A DNA stretch of 64,000 bases from Pelodera strongyloides (GCA_036852015.1 JAANDG010000011.1:62001-126000); one strand, 5' to 3'; counted from the first letter of the stretch, positions 23,778 through 35,237 are shown. Program-made: numbers and translations. The notes: generated by a model not told the origin, from the sequence alone.

Positions 23778-24402
23778 CATATACACACACAAACACAACA
23801 TACACACACACACAAACACACACGTATGTATATGTCGCAACTCTTTCATTCGTCATTTTGAACCACTAAATACCAATTCAGTTCCAGTTCCTGATAGAGC
23901 GACTAATCAATAACTCACAATGATAAACTTCAAGTAAATTTCCGATTCGGCCCGTTGAACTTTGTACGTAGTCTTTGGCGCTGTTCTTTTGGGGTCTTCG
24001 AGCGCCTGATCATTGCCCGGTTTACCAGTATTTTCCTCGTTTCTAGGCAGTTTTTTAAAGTGACATAATGACCTGTTCTTGAAACGTATTCTTGAAACTA
24101 CATTACCATGCATCGTATGCAAATGAGCAGTATTAGCATAACGGGATCGACCCAAATTCGACCAACTGCATAAATACATTGGCACGTAGGTATTTGAGAT
24201 GCGTTTCGAGAAACGGACGCTTTTTCGATTTAACTCGGTTCGCCAATGAATTTCATCATATTTGTGGATAGATACATATTATATTTAAAGAATGCAGCTA
24301 CTGTGGAAATTCTTACTGAAAGGTTGGACAGGTTTAAAGTAACAAAGTTTAAAGTAAATAAACTTATAAACATACTCTTCAGCTGCATCTCTTGCATGGC
24401 GG
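20019..24402 (-). CDS. Single-pass membrane protein with basic, RG-rich C-terminus (5' end unresolved)
   Basis: Eleven exons join in frame, 5' to 3': 24402-24376, 24042-23919, 23609-23513, 21975-21917, 21591-21499, 21277-21173, 21049-21014, 20808-20717, 20674-20549, 20450-20365 and 20149-20019 (stop TAA), about 324 residues. A charged, probably external segment (NEENTGKPGNDQALEDPKR) precedes a membrane span, GMVGGVLMICALVTMLVFL, at once followed by RIRERRKIMQ, which suggests a cytoplasmic C-terminus. Next comes an unrecognised region with DPKKIKFDGPLN and DLPLRNLHWVDNL, a Lys-rich stretch (AAKKKSSHSKK), and a Ser/Thr/Arg-rich end finishing with SRGRGSTRGRGRGR. The exon 20674-20549 ends at a GC rather than GT donor. 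The start codon and any signal peptide were not found. No family recognised; the three 5'-most exons and the small exon 21049-21014 are the least certain. Confidence 0.68.
21661..21830. repeat. (CA)n-rich microsatellite with short (GA)n tail
   Basis: Imperfect CA/CACG repeats at 21665-21807, then GAGAGA at 21816-21830. It lies in an intron of the minus-strand membrane-protein gene. The open frames across it on both strands are repeat translations. Confidence 0.9.
23044..23196. mobile_element. Family B hairpin MITE
   Basis: Near-perfect palindrome: AGCGAAATGCC...GGCATTTCGCT ends, long arms with GCATATGATAAGCAAATCC and its complement, and a short loop near 23110-23120. TTAA flanks at 23040-23043 and 23197-23200. 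Closest relative in the window: 32234-32396. Confidence 0.92.
23201..23467. mobile_element. TTAA MITE related to family A
   Basis: Left end AGCGATATAACAGTCGG, right end CCGGCTGTTAAACGGCT. It shares the TTAA at 23197-23200 with the neighbouring family B element. Lies in an intron of the membrane-protein gene. Confidence 0.7.
23683..23762. repeat. Long (CA)n microsatellite
   Basis: Close to 40 uninterrupted CA units followed by (TA)n and mixed CA/TA. Intronic; open frames in it are repeat artefacts. Confidence 0.97.
24059..24229. mobile_element. Family A MITE, diverged
   Basis: Left end AGTGACATAATGACCTG and right end with GCGTTTCGAGAAACGGACG; TTAA at 24055-24058 and 24230-24233. Interior TATGCAAATGAGCAGTATTAG. 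Lies in the intron just 5' of exon 24042-23919. Confidence 0.65.
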
Positions 24403-25211
24403 CTGAAATTTTAAGATTTCCACATTCACCAAGTCTAGCTCTTGCAATGAGTTTAAATCTTTCTACTGTACATTGTGTTGACACAAAAAGATTCAAAAAG
24501 TTAAACCGAATCTCACCCAACTGAATCCATATGTTCACTGTGTGCTCGTGCAGCTATAACGTGCATTGGGCTGAAGACGTGCAGTAGCTAAAACACCGCC
24601 TACTACATTTACGGTCACAAGTTACGGTCACAACACAACAAAACACCTAAAAAATAATAAAAAGTAAGAAAATGTAGGAAATATACATTTTTGCAAAATA
24701 TGGAACGGGCAACATGTTTGATAATTTCTTATTTGTGTAAGTAAGAAGGGCTCAAAACCAACCGCAAGGAGAAAGCACACATTGTACTTATGTTGTTTTC
24801 GCATGTGAAACAGGTCGTCTATTTACCGTGTTCCAGGAATTACGTCTCCTTGACTCTCAAATAATTTCCATTAAATTTTCAGCCAATTTGCATATATTCT
24901 GTTATTCGGTTATTCAAAATGAAAAAAATCTGAAGAGAACTACGTTTCAAGCCGACTTACAATCCGATTTTGTAGTATATCTCAAGTTATTTTCACAAGT
25001 TATTTTGGTGGCAAATTGGAACTGATTGTCAGGTTCAGTGCAGCTCCAAAAAAAAGTATGGGTGCCCATGCGGCGCCTAAAAATCCCTGTGTGTGTGTGC
25101 CAAAATGTCGCGGATCTGGTGCTGTTCTTCACATAGATGCGGCATCCAATAGCTATGGCACAAGAAGTTTTGCTATGTTTATACTCAAAAACACAAATAT
25201 TGAGCAAATAT

Positions 25212-28200
25212 TTATTGATTGTTTGTGAGGCGGGCCGCAATAGCGTGGCTTCCTAATGAAAATTCTTCGTTTACGCCCTCTGTCGTATCTTCATCTTCTT
25301 CTTGTATAGTTTCTTCGGCAATTTGTGCTAGACTGGCTTTTGGCTGAAAGGTTTATATTATATCATTTATTCCAATATATTGTTACAGTATTTTTTTAGG
25401 CAAACTCCTTGACGAACGTTTCACTTTCTTACTTTTTATTGATGCCTTGTAACGCTGTGTACACACCTAGAAGTGCATGTGCAGAGACAAAAAAAAACGC
25501 TTTTATCTATCCATAAAAACAATTAGCTCACCATTACTGTATTGTGACAGAGTGCATTCAGAAGTCGGCCCACATCCAAATCCGATGAATTAGCTGCCCA
25601 ACCAAGGCGTTCACGAATGTTCTGCAAATTTTTATTTTATTTAGGTTTTATTTTCATACGTGCTCTTGAAAGCTGCAATTATATTCAAGAAGGAACCACC
25701 CATTTCTGTCATACAGGATTTAGACGCTGAAACTTCTATGAGACAGTAGGACTGTGTTTGCGTGCTACGGCTAATTTTACAATGGCACACAACAGCTTCA
25801 AACGATCTTAACGTTGAAGTATGAGTCGCCAAGGTAAGATAAAAGGTAATCGCCCTCTCAAACATCCTAAGAAAAAGCCCTTATGTTAACTTATGTACAC
25901 TGCAGTATCGCATACCGCAAGGACACGCATTTGAATGTAAAGGCACTTCCTTGGAAAACATAATCCATCAACCAAAGTGTCACTGTTCCTGATTTTCGGA
26001 CCTGTTGCGTATTTGAGATCAGCTGGCTGGAGATGAGAGATTCTATTCCATTGAGAAGCAGAATGAGAGAGACAAGGTCGAACAGGGCACTGATTGTGCG
26101 TCGAAGGTTGAGCAACTTCTCCTTGGCCACCAAATGATTGTCGATGAGGGAGAGGAGCTAAATAGAGGATTGAGTAAAGAAAGTACAAATATGCAGACTT
26201 AGTCTCCAATAAGCTTTGGCTCGTTGACCATAGATAATTTTTAATAGTCAATCCAGAGAACTAGGAGCTATTCCTAATTCTAAGACATAAATTAGTAGAA
26301 CTAGCTGAAGAGCGACCAGCGATAAACCCTCCCTGGTAGCGAAGACACCCTGAAGCTGAAGCAGACAGCAATTAATGTAATATAAATCGGTATCACCTGC
26401 TGATGTGAAGTATCGAATAAAAGTTCTAGATGTGTAGTCGGTTGTGGTCGGCTTGCTTTACTTCGAGTGATCAACAAACCTGAAAGAATTGAGTTTATTA
26501 TCAGAATGGAGATCGAGAAGCACACGGCAGAAAGAGAGAGAGAGAGACAGACAGAAAGAGGGTAATTGCGAAAGATTACAGATTTTTCAACTGTTAAAGT
26601 GCCAGAGAGAGAGAAAAAATAAAGAGGCAGAGAGAGGCAGAATTCATAAAATGCTCAATAGATACCCTGAATTGCTCGAATTTCCTTGCTCTTCGCTTCA
26701 ATCGTCATCTTCTGTTCTTCCAGCCGTTGTTCGGACTAAATAATAAAATACTATTGTATTACTATAACAAACTAAAGGAAAGACCATAATGCGCGGTCAC
26801 CTAATGGTCTTTGACCGGTCACAAAATATCAGTGCTTCTGACTATACTCCAACCAAAAAGTTAACTCACATCCAAGTATTCCTCCAATTTTGGTACAATA
26901 TATTCAATTGAAACAGCTGTTGATATATGTACATTGTCCATTTCCTTTTTCAAACGTTCGACTAATTCTTCAGCCACAACGTACAGTAATTCCGGAGCAT
27001 CAGTTTGAATACGGTACCTGTCTGAAATCATTCTTCTGTAAAGAATGGAACCATTATGTGAAACAGTACCACCTATAGGCTACTAAGTATTAAACTAAAA
27101 CACACTTACTGGATTTATTAGCAGAAAATATTGAGACAATGGCTTCGCTGCCATAAGCTTGGAATCCTATTGAGGCAGGGTTTTCCGTTTGAAATTCTGA
27201 AAATTTATTTTCAATTTTTGTCGGAGAAAACTGTTTTTAAATAGAGTCTCTAAAAATTGAGTGTAAGGTGCGTCGTGTACAGTGCGTCATGTTCAGCAGT
27301 GATTACGGGCATAGGGAACTTGGCCGGTGCGCGGGCTACACATCGCTCGAAATGAGTGGGCCGCCATGCATTGGCATCTATCTTTTGTAGGCCTGTCACC
27401 GGCCAAAGTTTTATGAAGGCCGGTACAAATAATAGGTTAAAATCTCTTATACATAGATCCATAGTTGTCCAATAGCGTAAAACTTTGGAAATGAAAGGTT
27501 GTGCAACTCACCAGAAAATATGCTATTCAGTGCTAGAACAGGTCTATCGGTATCCAATGTGAGTTTATATTGAGCATTTCGTTCTGGAGCACAATCGTGA
27601 AAGAGAACATTCAGCGGAAGTTTTATAGTTTTGTAACCCGTAACTGAAAGAAGACAGAATTATTAATGCATTCTGATGTTCTGTGATTGTTAGGAGGTTC
27701 GTGTCATAAGATGTCCCAACGTGTCAGAAAACAATGTGGCAACGGAACAATGTCAATGGCAACAATGGCAACTACAATGATAACATTGTCAGAAATGATG
27801 ACGTCACAAGTATGCCAGGTTTTTTTTCTTCTTTGGTTTGCAATAATTTAAAATATAAAATATAATTTACCCACCTTGTGTCATTTGATGGTGCGCCATA
27901 ATATTTACTTCAAGACTCGTTGGTGTCATTTGACCGCAGTAGAATGATATGGGTAGTGGAAGTTCATCACCTTAAATCGGAGGACGTTATCTTATATATT
28001 GCATAAAGCAACTAAATTCGTTTGTTTGATTGCATCGTACATGTTACGAAAACCTGTATAACGTAACGTAAGCCTTCCACGTATGTTTTTTGCCAACCTT
28101 AGGGGATATGTGTTCGATAAAACAAAGTCGCCTCAGGTGGCGTTGCCGACTGGTTGTTTGCTGAAAGAGTAACACCCGAAAAGCTAACAAGTATAACCTA

Positions 28201-31200
28201 CAGAGAATGGCATTTGATAGAGCCAACCTGAAACAATATGATGCTTATCCGGTGTAGAAAAACCAGTGCGAATGTTGATATGATATTGTCCTTGTGTAAT
28301 TCCTTCGAGGTTAATATTCACCGTTACGGAAGGAACTTCGGCCATCACATTGGACGATATCTAAAGAGCACACGGTGTTGAGTGGTAATTTAAATCCGCA
28401 TTGTACCTACTTTGGGAAACTTAAATATGATACGAATTTCCTGTGTATCCTATGCAATTATTTGGTGCCCGTCCGAAGCTTTCGGCACCAAATTAACTAG
28501 GATGCATAGGATATTCGTATCATATGCTAATTTATCAAAGTAGGTACAGTACGGCTTTACGTTTCTGCGCTTGATGGCAACAGATATCGCTGGCAGAATG
28601 TATGCTACACATTCTGGATCCGTTGGGCGTTGCTAACCTCTACGTTTCAAAGAGATTGCACAGCCGGTAGAAGTCACTTGCACGACCACGCCTATCAAAG
28701 CTTTCTATTTCGCTGGCTACATGTTTTATTGTTATTATCACTCACCGATGGCCTTTCTAGCTCGTCTATTGTGCAGACTATCTCCAGGCTTGGCGTCTTG
28801 ACTTCGTTAGTGGCTGAACAAGTTGGTAAATAAATACTTCCACGGGGATTTATTCTAGGGCGAACATTGATCAGACCCCTGAGGCCATATCATATTCACC
28901 ACCCCGATTCCCTCAGGGGAAATAGTCCCTGGGACAGAAAATAGCACTCTAATGTGAGAGACGCCGAGAAAAGACGGCGAATTTCCTATATGGGGAAGTG
29001 GGTGATGAATATGGCCTCAGGAAATGTAAGGAAAAATATATAAAGTAAACCTCTCACCGGAATTTGAATCATTATTGAATGTTTTCAGTTCGCTCTCCAT
29101 CTCCTTCAACTGTCTGTTCTTTTCCGCAAAGTCCACGAATCTTGTCTGGGCAACCGGAAGTCGAAATAAAGAGGGTTCGGTGCCAAGATATCTAGAATAA
29201 TTAAGAATGAAGATTATGGAGTTAACAAAACGGAGTAAGACTAGGACCGCCACTCCCGGAACTCTAAACTGTCCAGGTATTAATTGTAAGATATCTAGAA
29301 TAGCTGTGCAAAATGAATATACAGTTGATCCACTCATTCATGGACAATGCAAAAGCAGCCAGCATGCATGCGGTCCGTCAACTAAACTGTTCAACTTCTG
29401 CGTAGAAAAAATTCTCCCTCACCCGATAATCACTTTTCCCTCGCTTGACATCATCGTGAGCAAGTGTTGGTAGCTTTCACTGTAATATTTAAATTTTGTA
29501 CAATGAAATGATCTTCTTAATATTAATAATATTATTTTCAAATTGTTGATAACTGTGAAACATCACACATACAATAGAACAATCAACAAGAGCATACACA
29601 AAAAACTGATAGCTATGGACATATGGACTTCCCAATAATTTGCTTACAGTACATAGGAGGTTGGACCTTTGTTTGTTTGTTTTTCAGTAAAGAATAAGAA
29701 ACAGTACCCAAAGTTTCCGATAAGTAAGTCAACCGCAGCGAATTGTGTCCGACAATTCCAAGCCAATTCGTTGTCAGTGTATACCAAGAGGTTTCGTGTG
29801 GACAACCCAATTACCATGTGGATTTTTGGAGATGGAACTAAATCATGAATAAAGAAAGTTATTTGAATATGCCACTCATTGTTAGCTACAAAGTGAGACA
29901 AGCCTGACAACATATAGATCCCTAAAGCTTCGGCAGCCATGATGGATTCACAAAACTTTAGAAAAATATACTCACCTGTGTTGTATACGAGCAACGCCGT
30001 GCCAACGGCTTCCAAAGCAATTGTATACCGTAGGTTACCACCCGTTGTGAGACAATAAACAATTCTTCGACATAGAACTACGATAGATGGCTGAAGAAAA
30101 AGACTGTTAAAGGGACAGGCCCATCAAAATAAACGTATTTTTACGATTTCACGTTATTTTTTAATAGCAGCGTTTATTACACACTAATTTTTATCCACAT
30201 TCACCCCGGAGAACTTTTTTACGACGAGCCCAACTCATAAGGGCACCGTAGTTGCATTAATTTACTCCTAATAATTCTTTTACTTATTAATAACACAGTT
30301 GCAAAATTACGCATAAGAGAGTATGCTCAATTAAGAGGTGCCAGAGAAAAAACCGAGAGAGCAGACAACCAGAGCGGATAGACAACGAGAGGAAGGGCCA
30401 GGCAACGGTATACATTTGCGGATGCGCTCGTCGGGAAAAGTTCCCCGGGTGAATGTCGATAAAATTTGGTTTGCATATATTGTAATAAACAATAAAAATT
30501 AAGACGAAATCGTAAATATAGTTTTACTTTGATGCTGTCCCTTTAAAAAGATATATTGAATCGTCTAACTGGCTATTCTACCTATCCACATATATTCACA
30601 AAGGTCTGGTTTATAAATATGAGCAACGCTTACCTGTACTGTGCTCCACTCTACCGCCGCTATCTTAACTGCCACATCACCGAGATTTAGAGACCAATCG
30701 AACTAAATATGGGAGTTGGTTTGTGTTTATAATTATAACAGCCGGTAAAGCGGTATAACAGCCGGTATTTAAAACAAATGTTGGACTGCAACTATAAAAC
30801 GCGCAGTATCGAGCAGTCATTTGCACACCGTACATTGGAATACAACGTCCACAATATGATTCAAAACCCAGAAGTTATAACGCTTTAAGAATAAGAAGCA
30901 GTACCCAAAGTTTTGCCCTGTTTGTAAGAATATAGCAGACGAAGCATAAGCAGGCTCCAAGAAATTCGATGTTTTTCCAAAGTAACAACTTTCCGTGGAA
31001 AATGTTTAATATGAACCATACCGTAATCTTCTTTCCAGTATTGCTGACACTGGCCAACAAGCTAAACTTGACGGAGTTAACTCTTCCGGAGTTGGTCGTA
31101 ATAAGCGATTGTGAAGATGTACAGTAACATAGAGGACCGGGATGTAGGGAGGATACTGGGGTGCGAGCGAAAACACATTGGTCACCTAGACAAAAAAAAG

Positions 31201-32773
31201 GAAATTTAATTTTCTAGAACATTTGTGTTGACCGCTTCCAACTTTACTCAATGAGGTATTCGTCGAAATATAATTAAAGATATCAGTGCTGGTATGAACA
31301 CTCGTAACTATGTTTATAAAATCGATAAAGACTCAAAGAAACACTTACCCTCAAACAGTGTCAAACTACAGCTGATTCCTTGCACAAATATTTGTGGAGT
31401 TTGTAAGCTCATAATAGTGCACATATTGTATGATGATTCGATCAAATTATGTGAGTACACCTCCTCAAGTCGGGTGTTACCCTTCGCTGAAATGAAGACA
31501 TTTTTGCTTCTTTTTGAACAATTGTACATAAGCTTCATTTGAGGAAGAAGAAGAAGAATATAAAAAGAACTACCATATTCAAGATCTAATGGAAATGGAA
31601 ATTGTCCTAGAACAACAAGAAGCTTCGCGCACCTTGATCTTGAACAAGCCGGAAGAAGATCAAATTGTGGGGACATAGGACAGCCAGTAAGTTGACGTCC
31701 ACAGCAGAAAGGAATCTTCCCACTTGAATCTAAAATTTTAAAATACAGTAGCTATACGTAACTGGGAAGAGAGCGAGGAGCGAGAGAGAGAGAGAGGGAG
31801 GGAGAGAGAGAGACAAATACAGAGAGAGACAGAGTGAGAGAGAGACGGAGAGAGACAGATAGTGAGGCAGATAGAGAGAGAGAGATATAATTCCATATTG
31901 GCAATATAGTACTGCGTAACTATACCTCAACCACTGGATATTGCAGTTTATGAATCAACATCACAGCGTCTTCTTTTTTATCTCCAGACAAACCGGGATC
32001 GATAACAGAAATGAGACCAGTCTCCGTACCGACACATAACTGATCTGAATAGATAATTCATTAAAATTTTAAAGCAGTATTGCTACTTTGGAAAATGTGC
32101 ATATGATACGCATATCCTATGATATGCAAATTTTTGGTACCCGCCCGAAGCTTCCGGTACCAAAGTTACATAGGAAACATAGGATATGCGTGTCATATGC
32201 AAATTTCCCAAAGTAGGTACAACACTGCTTTAAAGCGAAATGCTAGCCCCTTTGGAAAATTTGCATATGATAAGCAAATCCTATGTATCCTATGCTAATT
32301 TTGCGCGATCGTCCACGGCAATCGCGCAAAATTAGCATAGGATACATAGGATTTGCTTATCATATGCAAATTTTCCAAAGGGGCTAGCATTTCGCTTTAA
32401 GCTTTAAGTTCATTAATTTTGCCGATATCTTAAGAGCCAGCCCCAATGAATTATGATGTGGCGCCACGCAATAACAAAGTTGATAAAAATCCTAGTTGAT
32501 AAAATTTTGACTATTTTACTTTCTCTTTTAAAACAGTAGTTGAAAGGGGTCAAAGGTTAAAAAATCCACATATTAACAAGCAACAAGTTCGGTAAATTGA
32601 ATTCTTTGAGTAAGGTAGTAAAATAAGTATATTCACCCTGAGGAAGAAAATTAAAAAAAAAACAATAGGCAGACTAAAAATATACCCCTTCCATGCGTCA
32701 ATTGCCCCACTGCAATACACGATCCGTCTTCGAAATAGTTGGAGAAAAACTCGGTCAAATTAAATAAGGACAT
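25212..32773 (-). CDS. bbs-9: BBS9 / PTHB1, BBSome subunit
   Basis: Twenty-two exons join in frame to 778 residues: 32773-32686, 32044-31926, 31729-31633, 31606-31574, 31486-31349, 31185-31022, 30702-30634, 30090-29976, 29837-29708, 29473-29423, 29191-29058, 28813-28746, 28360-28228, 27970-27875, 27643-27512, 27196-27110, 27021-26870, 26735-26666, 26479-26397, 26157-26002, 25621-25532, 25343-25212 (stop TAA). BBS9 is a subunit of the BBSome, which carries membrane cargo in cilia; it has an N-terminal beta-propeller, a GAE-type domain and a helical C-terminus. Matching segments include the start MSLFNLTEFFSNYFEDGSC, YLGTEPSLF (vertebrate YLGTDPSLF), RYRIQTDAPEL and RERLGWAA; human BBS9 is somewhat longer (887 residues). 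An acceptor TTTTCAG ends 16 bases before the ATG, fitting SL trans-splicing. Several introns carry MITEs. The join 26002 to 25621 is the least sure. Confidence 0.96.
27316..27412. mobile_element. MITE with GGCCGGTGCGC ends
   Basis: Left arm ACTTGGCCGGTGCGCGGGC and right arm GCCTGTCACCGGCCAAAGT are inverted. A related copy lies at 62511-62636. Located in a BBS9 intron. Confidence 0.7.
28394..28556. mobile_element. Family B hairpin MITE
   Basis: Palindrome with outer TTGTACCTACTTTGG / CAAAGTAGGTACAGT arms and centre GTCCGAAGCTTTCGGCAC. Left TTAA at 28390-28393; right site changed to TTAC. Located in a BBS9 intron. Confidence 0.85.
28878..29021. mobile_element. MITE with CCTGAGGCC ends
   Basis: Left arm CCTGAGGCCATATCATATTC and right arm GAATATGGCCTCAGG are imperfect inverted repeats. 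It lies in a BBS9 intron and ends shortly before exon 29191-29058. Confidence 0.75.
30111..30542. mobile_element. TTAA MITE with AGGGACAG ends
   Basis: Left end AGGGACAGGCCCATCAAA, right end TTTGATGCTGTCCCT; imperfect inverted repeats extend about 45 bp and include ACGATTTC. TTAA at 30107-30110 and 30543-30546. Its terminus resembles the big element at 578-3096. Lies in the BBS9 intron between exons 30702-30634 and 30090-29976. Confidence 0.85.
30749..30884. mobile_element. Short TTAA MITE (AGCGGTATAAC ends)
   Basis: Left end AGCGGTATAACAGCCGG, right end GAAGTTATAACGCT then TTAA (30885-30888). Interior has the CAAATG type core. Lies in a BBS9 intron. Confidence 0.65.
31770..31886. repeat. 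(GA)n-rich microsatellite
   Basis: Imperfect GAGAGA with GACAGA variants in a BBS9 intron. Confidence 0.93.
32073..32229. mobile_element. Family B hairpin MITE
   Basis: Palindrome with ends AGCAGTATTGCTACTTTGG / CCAAAGTAGGTACAACACTGCT approximately inverted and centre CCCGAAGCTTCCGG. TTAA at 32069-32072 and 32230-32233, the latter shared with the next element. Confidence 0.9.
32234..32396. mobile_element. Family B hairpin MITE, near-perfect palindrome
   Basis: Ends AGCGAAATGCTAGCCCC / GGGGCTAGCATTTCGCT, arms almost exactly complementary, loop near 32315. TTAA at 32230-32233 and 32397-32400. It sits in BBS9 intron 1. Confidence 0.95.
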
Positions 32774-32789
32774 TCGAAAAAACTAAAAG

Positions 32790-32791
32790 CT
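32790..32791 (-). promoter_or_regulatory. Likely SL trans-splice acceptor of bbs-9
   Basis: The minus strand reads ATTTTCAG followed by a 16-base leader and the bbs-9 ATG at 32773. No in-frame exon precedes it, so trans-splicing is the simplest reading. A cis-spliced 5' UTR exon is the alternative. Confidence 0.55.
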
Positions 32792-33307
32792 GAAAATAAG
32801 ATGGAAAACTCTGCGTTAACACTTTCTCGAGGAAATTGAAAAGCGGAAAAGGTTGAATAAAATAAAAATAAAAAGCTGAAATAACGGGAAACTCAATTAA
32901 CACTTCTCGCAAAAACATTAAAGATTAAATACAAATGTAATATATTTTATAAAAGAAAGTATTAAATAGCTAAAAGCTGACCTCTTCTTTAGATGGCTAT
33001 GTGTTATTGTGTGACCATGGTTACGAACCATGGTAACATATGGCATTCATACGCTGAAGTGTGAAACACACGGCAATTAACTTAGAATATAAATAAGTTA
33101 TTTAATTCAAAACGCTTATTTCTGACAGAATATATATGATCTTTCAGTGCCATTTATAGAAAATTACATCGTCTTTGTTATGTTACTTTTTAAATGCTTT
33201 CCCATCTTTGCTATTTTTGGGTGTGAACATCCCAACATACAACTGTGTAAAAAAATTAAACGTTTATTTATTTAATTATCATAACCAAAATTAGTCATAT
33301 TTTCTAA

Positions 33308-35235
33308 TTATCGATGTAAACAATCTCGCGATTCGCCGTCGAAAGTGCCCTCCATATTCAACGTTCCAAGGTCGAAGTACCTAGAAATACACATATATAT
33401 ATTTATATATACATATATATATATATATATCGTGTATATTTGTTTATATCGTTATGTATGTATATCGTCATACAAATTCTCTTTTTTTTCCTCATTCATT
33501 GGAAACTCTCTCACTGGGCAAGAAAGTTGTACAAAAGACATTTAGGTTTCAAAATATTTTCTTTTATAATTTTGCTACTACCAATACGCATATTGGAACA
33601 TCAGTGCAGATTTACAGAACTTCACTTCGCTTCAACATTTTAGAGCGGTGTAACAGCTGGTTTTTGAACATTCGTTTCAAACCCCATATTTTATTCCGCT
33701 TTGAACAATTCTAACGAATAAGACAACCCATAGTTAGGTCAAGATATATCAAAGTATGGCTAAAATTTACCTGCTAGGCTCGCTCTGATCTGAAACATAT
33801 GACTGTGGTATCCTTATGGTGACCTTTCGCTGACAGGGCTGAAAATTGATATTTTCACTTTTTTAGTTTTTCATCAATCAATAAAAAGTGTAATCAACAT
33901 AAAAAAAGATAAAGTGAGCCGGGTTATATCAACCGAATCCGCGGAAACGGTGCACAGGGGTCCAGCTCAGAGGCTGGACATACTGGCCATTTAAACTTCC
34001 CGGTGGCCACCGGTGGCCAATCTGCTCGGGAAGTAGATTTATCTCCGCTGGTTTTACCTAGCTACCAACTTTTACACCTTTGGTGGGGTGAGGGGGTTCC
34101 GGCCCGGGATCGAACTAGTGACCGGTGGCGTGGTGAGCAAGGGCCTTGCCACATGACCACGCCCCCCCCCCCCCCCCCCCTTAATCAACATATTGAACCA
34201 ATTTCAGGATAATTAGGCAATTATCATTTACTACTATTGAAAAAAATGTTCCAAACCCCTACCATAATCTCGTCCAAGCAGTCATGATAAATATTGATTT
34301 TTGGATCGATAGTTGTCAATTCAGAGGTGGATCCGTATAGAAGGAATTGTCCAAGAGAGTCCGTAGTTCCCTCAGCCAGGAGGTCATCAAGATCGGGTCC
34401 TAAACGATCAATAAATCAATTAAAACAATCAATAAATTTATATAATCGATCAACAATTAAACAATCAATTATACATCTTAGTTATCTACTAGTAATGAGT
34501 CACGCCGTGATGCGATGAATTACTGGAATAGAAAATAATTTGCCAAAGTGTTCAATTGACGTGCGGGAAATTAACAGCCACTACCAAGTTTGTTTCGATA
34601 CTTGTACTCTTCTTGACTGAGTACTCCAAGTTAATTGTCTGGTTTCATTTAAAAACATCCAGCATTAAGCATAATTAATATATATTCGCATAATGTAAAC
34701 AATCTAATAAACATACCAGAATCATCATCGTACAGCTTTACTTTGGTATTCTTCAAAGGAACGTCACCACACATTAGTGTGCCTGAAAATGGCCATGGTC
34801 ATATTGAGTAATGGCGTTAAAACAATTAAAAGGGTAGCATAGCACCGCTAAGCTGTTGCACTCCAGAATTCATCACAGAAGAACTTGCCAGTAGCAAAAG
34901 TGCCTGACGTAGATTTGATGGCATACTACGAAGTACGAAGCCCCAGTTTTATTTGCAATGGAATTCGTGAACAGGAAATCGAACTTCTAACATAACACTT
35001 GAAACATAGCCGTCACGACCTCCATAAGTTTTATAAATGCGTAATTGTGTTGTGTTTTTGAATCTTATATTGGGAGTCGGAAAGAAGCACTGATCGTATC
35101 ATCATCTGTTGAAAATGTGTAATTATCGCAGCAATAAATAATGAAAAAAAATCTGTTACCTCGTACTCCTGCCGATTGCGTTCCAAAGGCATTTAGCACT
35201 TCAAAAATGGAAATTAAGATAATTAAGGATTTCAT
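33308..35235 (-). CDS. Transthyretin-like secreted protein (nematode TTR family)
   Basis: Five exons, 35235-35160, 34782-34717, 34399-34263, 33838-33771 and 33380-33308 (stop TAA), join in frame to 139 residues. Residues 1 to about 18 form a signal peptide (MKSLIILISIFEVLNAFG). The mature part has the family hallmarks in order: GVRGTLMCG, VKLYDDDSGPDLDDLLAEG, the turn TDSLGQF, the strand ELTTIDPKINIYHDC, PCQRKVTIRIP, and a late Cys near the C-terminus. Four Cys in the mature chain could form the usual two disulfides. These proteins are secreted, abundant in nematodes and often bind small or lipid ligands; some mark dying cells, but no specific role can be read here. The acceptor TTTCAG abuts the ATG. 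The intron 33839-34262 carries a tRNA-like repeat. Confidence 0.97.
34085..34182 (-). repeat. tRNA-like SINE fragment with poly-C tract
   Basis: On the minus strand a TGGTCATGTGGC box (A-box-like) is followed about 40 bases later by AGTTCGATCCC (B-box-like), the spacing of a tRNA-derived promoter. A run of 19 C on the plus strand (34162-34180) abuts the start. No proper cloverleaf acceptor stem was found, so it is not a functional tRNA. Lies in an intron of the transthyretin-like gene. Confidence 0.5.
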
Positions 35236-35237
35236 CT
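35236..35237 (-). promoter_or_regulatory. Likely SL trans-splice acceptor at the TTR start codon
   Basis: The minus strand reads CGTTTCAG immediately followed by the ATG at 35235, leaving no 5' UTR apart from the leader. Cis-splicing from an upstream non-coding exon is possible. Confidence 0.5.

Noticed and set aside
25641..25865. 74-residue minus-strand frame between two BBS9 exons
   Set aside because: No acceptor/donor pair of the right phase, and the flanking exons join directly with good agreement to the BBS9 C-terminal region.
26255..26365. Alternative BBS9 exon encoding a hydrophobic LSLVALQLVLLI-type helix after an acceptor
   Set aside because: No donor in usable phase and the frame ends in a stop. 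The exon at 26157-26002 fills that part of the BBS9 alignment.
29212..29290. In-frame hydrophobic extension 5' of BBS9 exon 29191-29058
   Set aside because: It would insert a membrane-like stretch absent from BBS9. Exon 29473-29423 supplies the expected strand and matches phase with the acceptor at 29192-29193.
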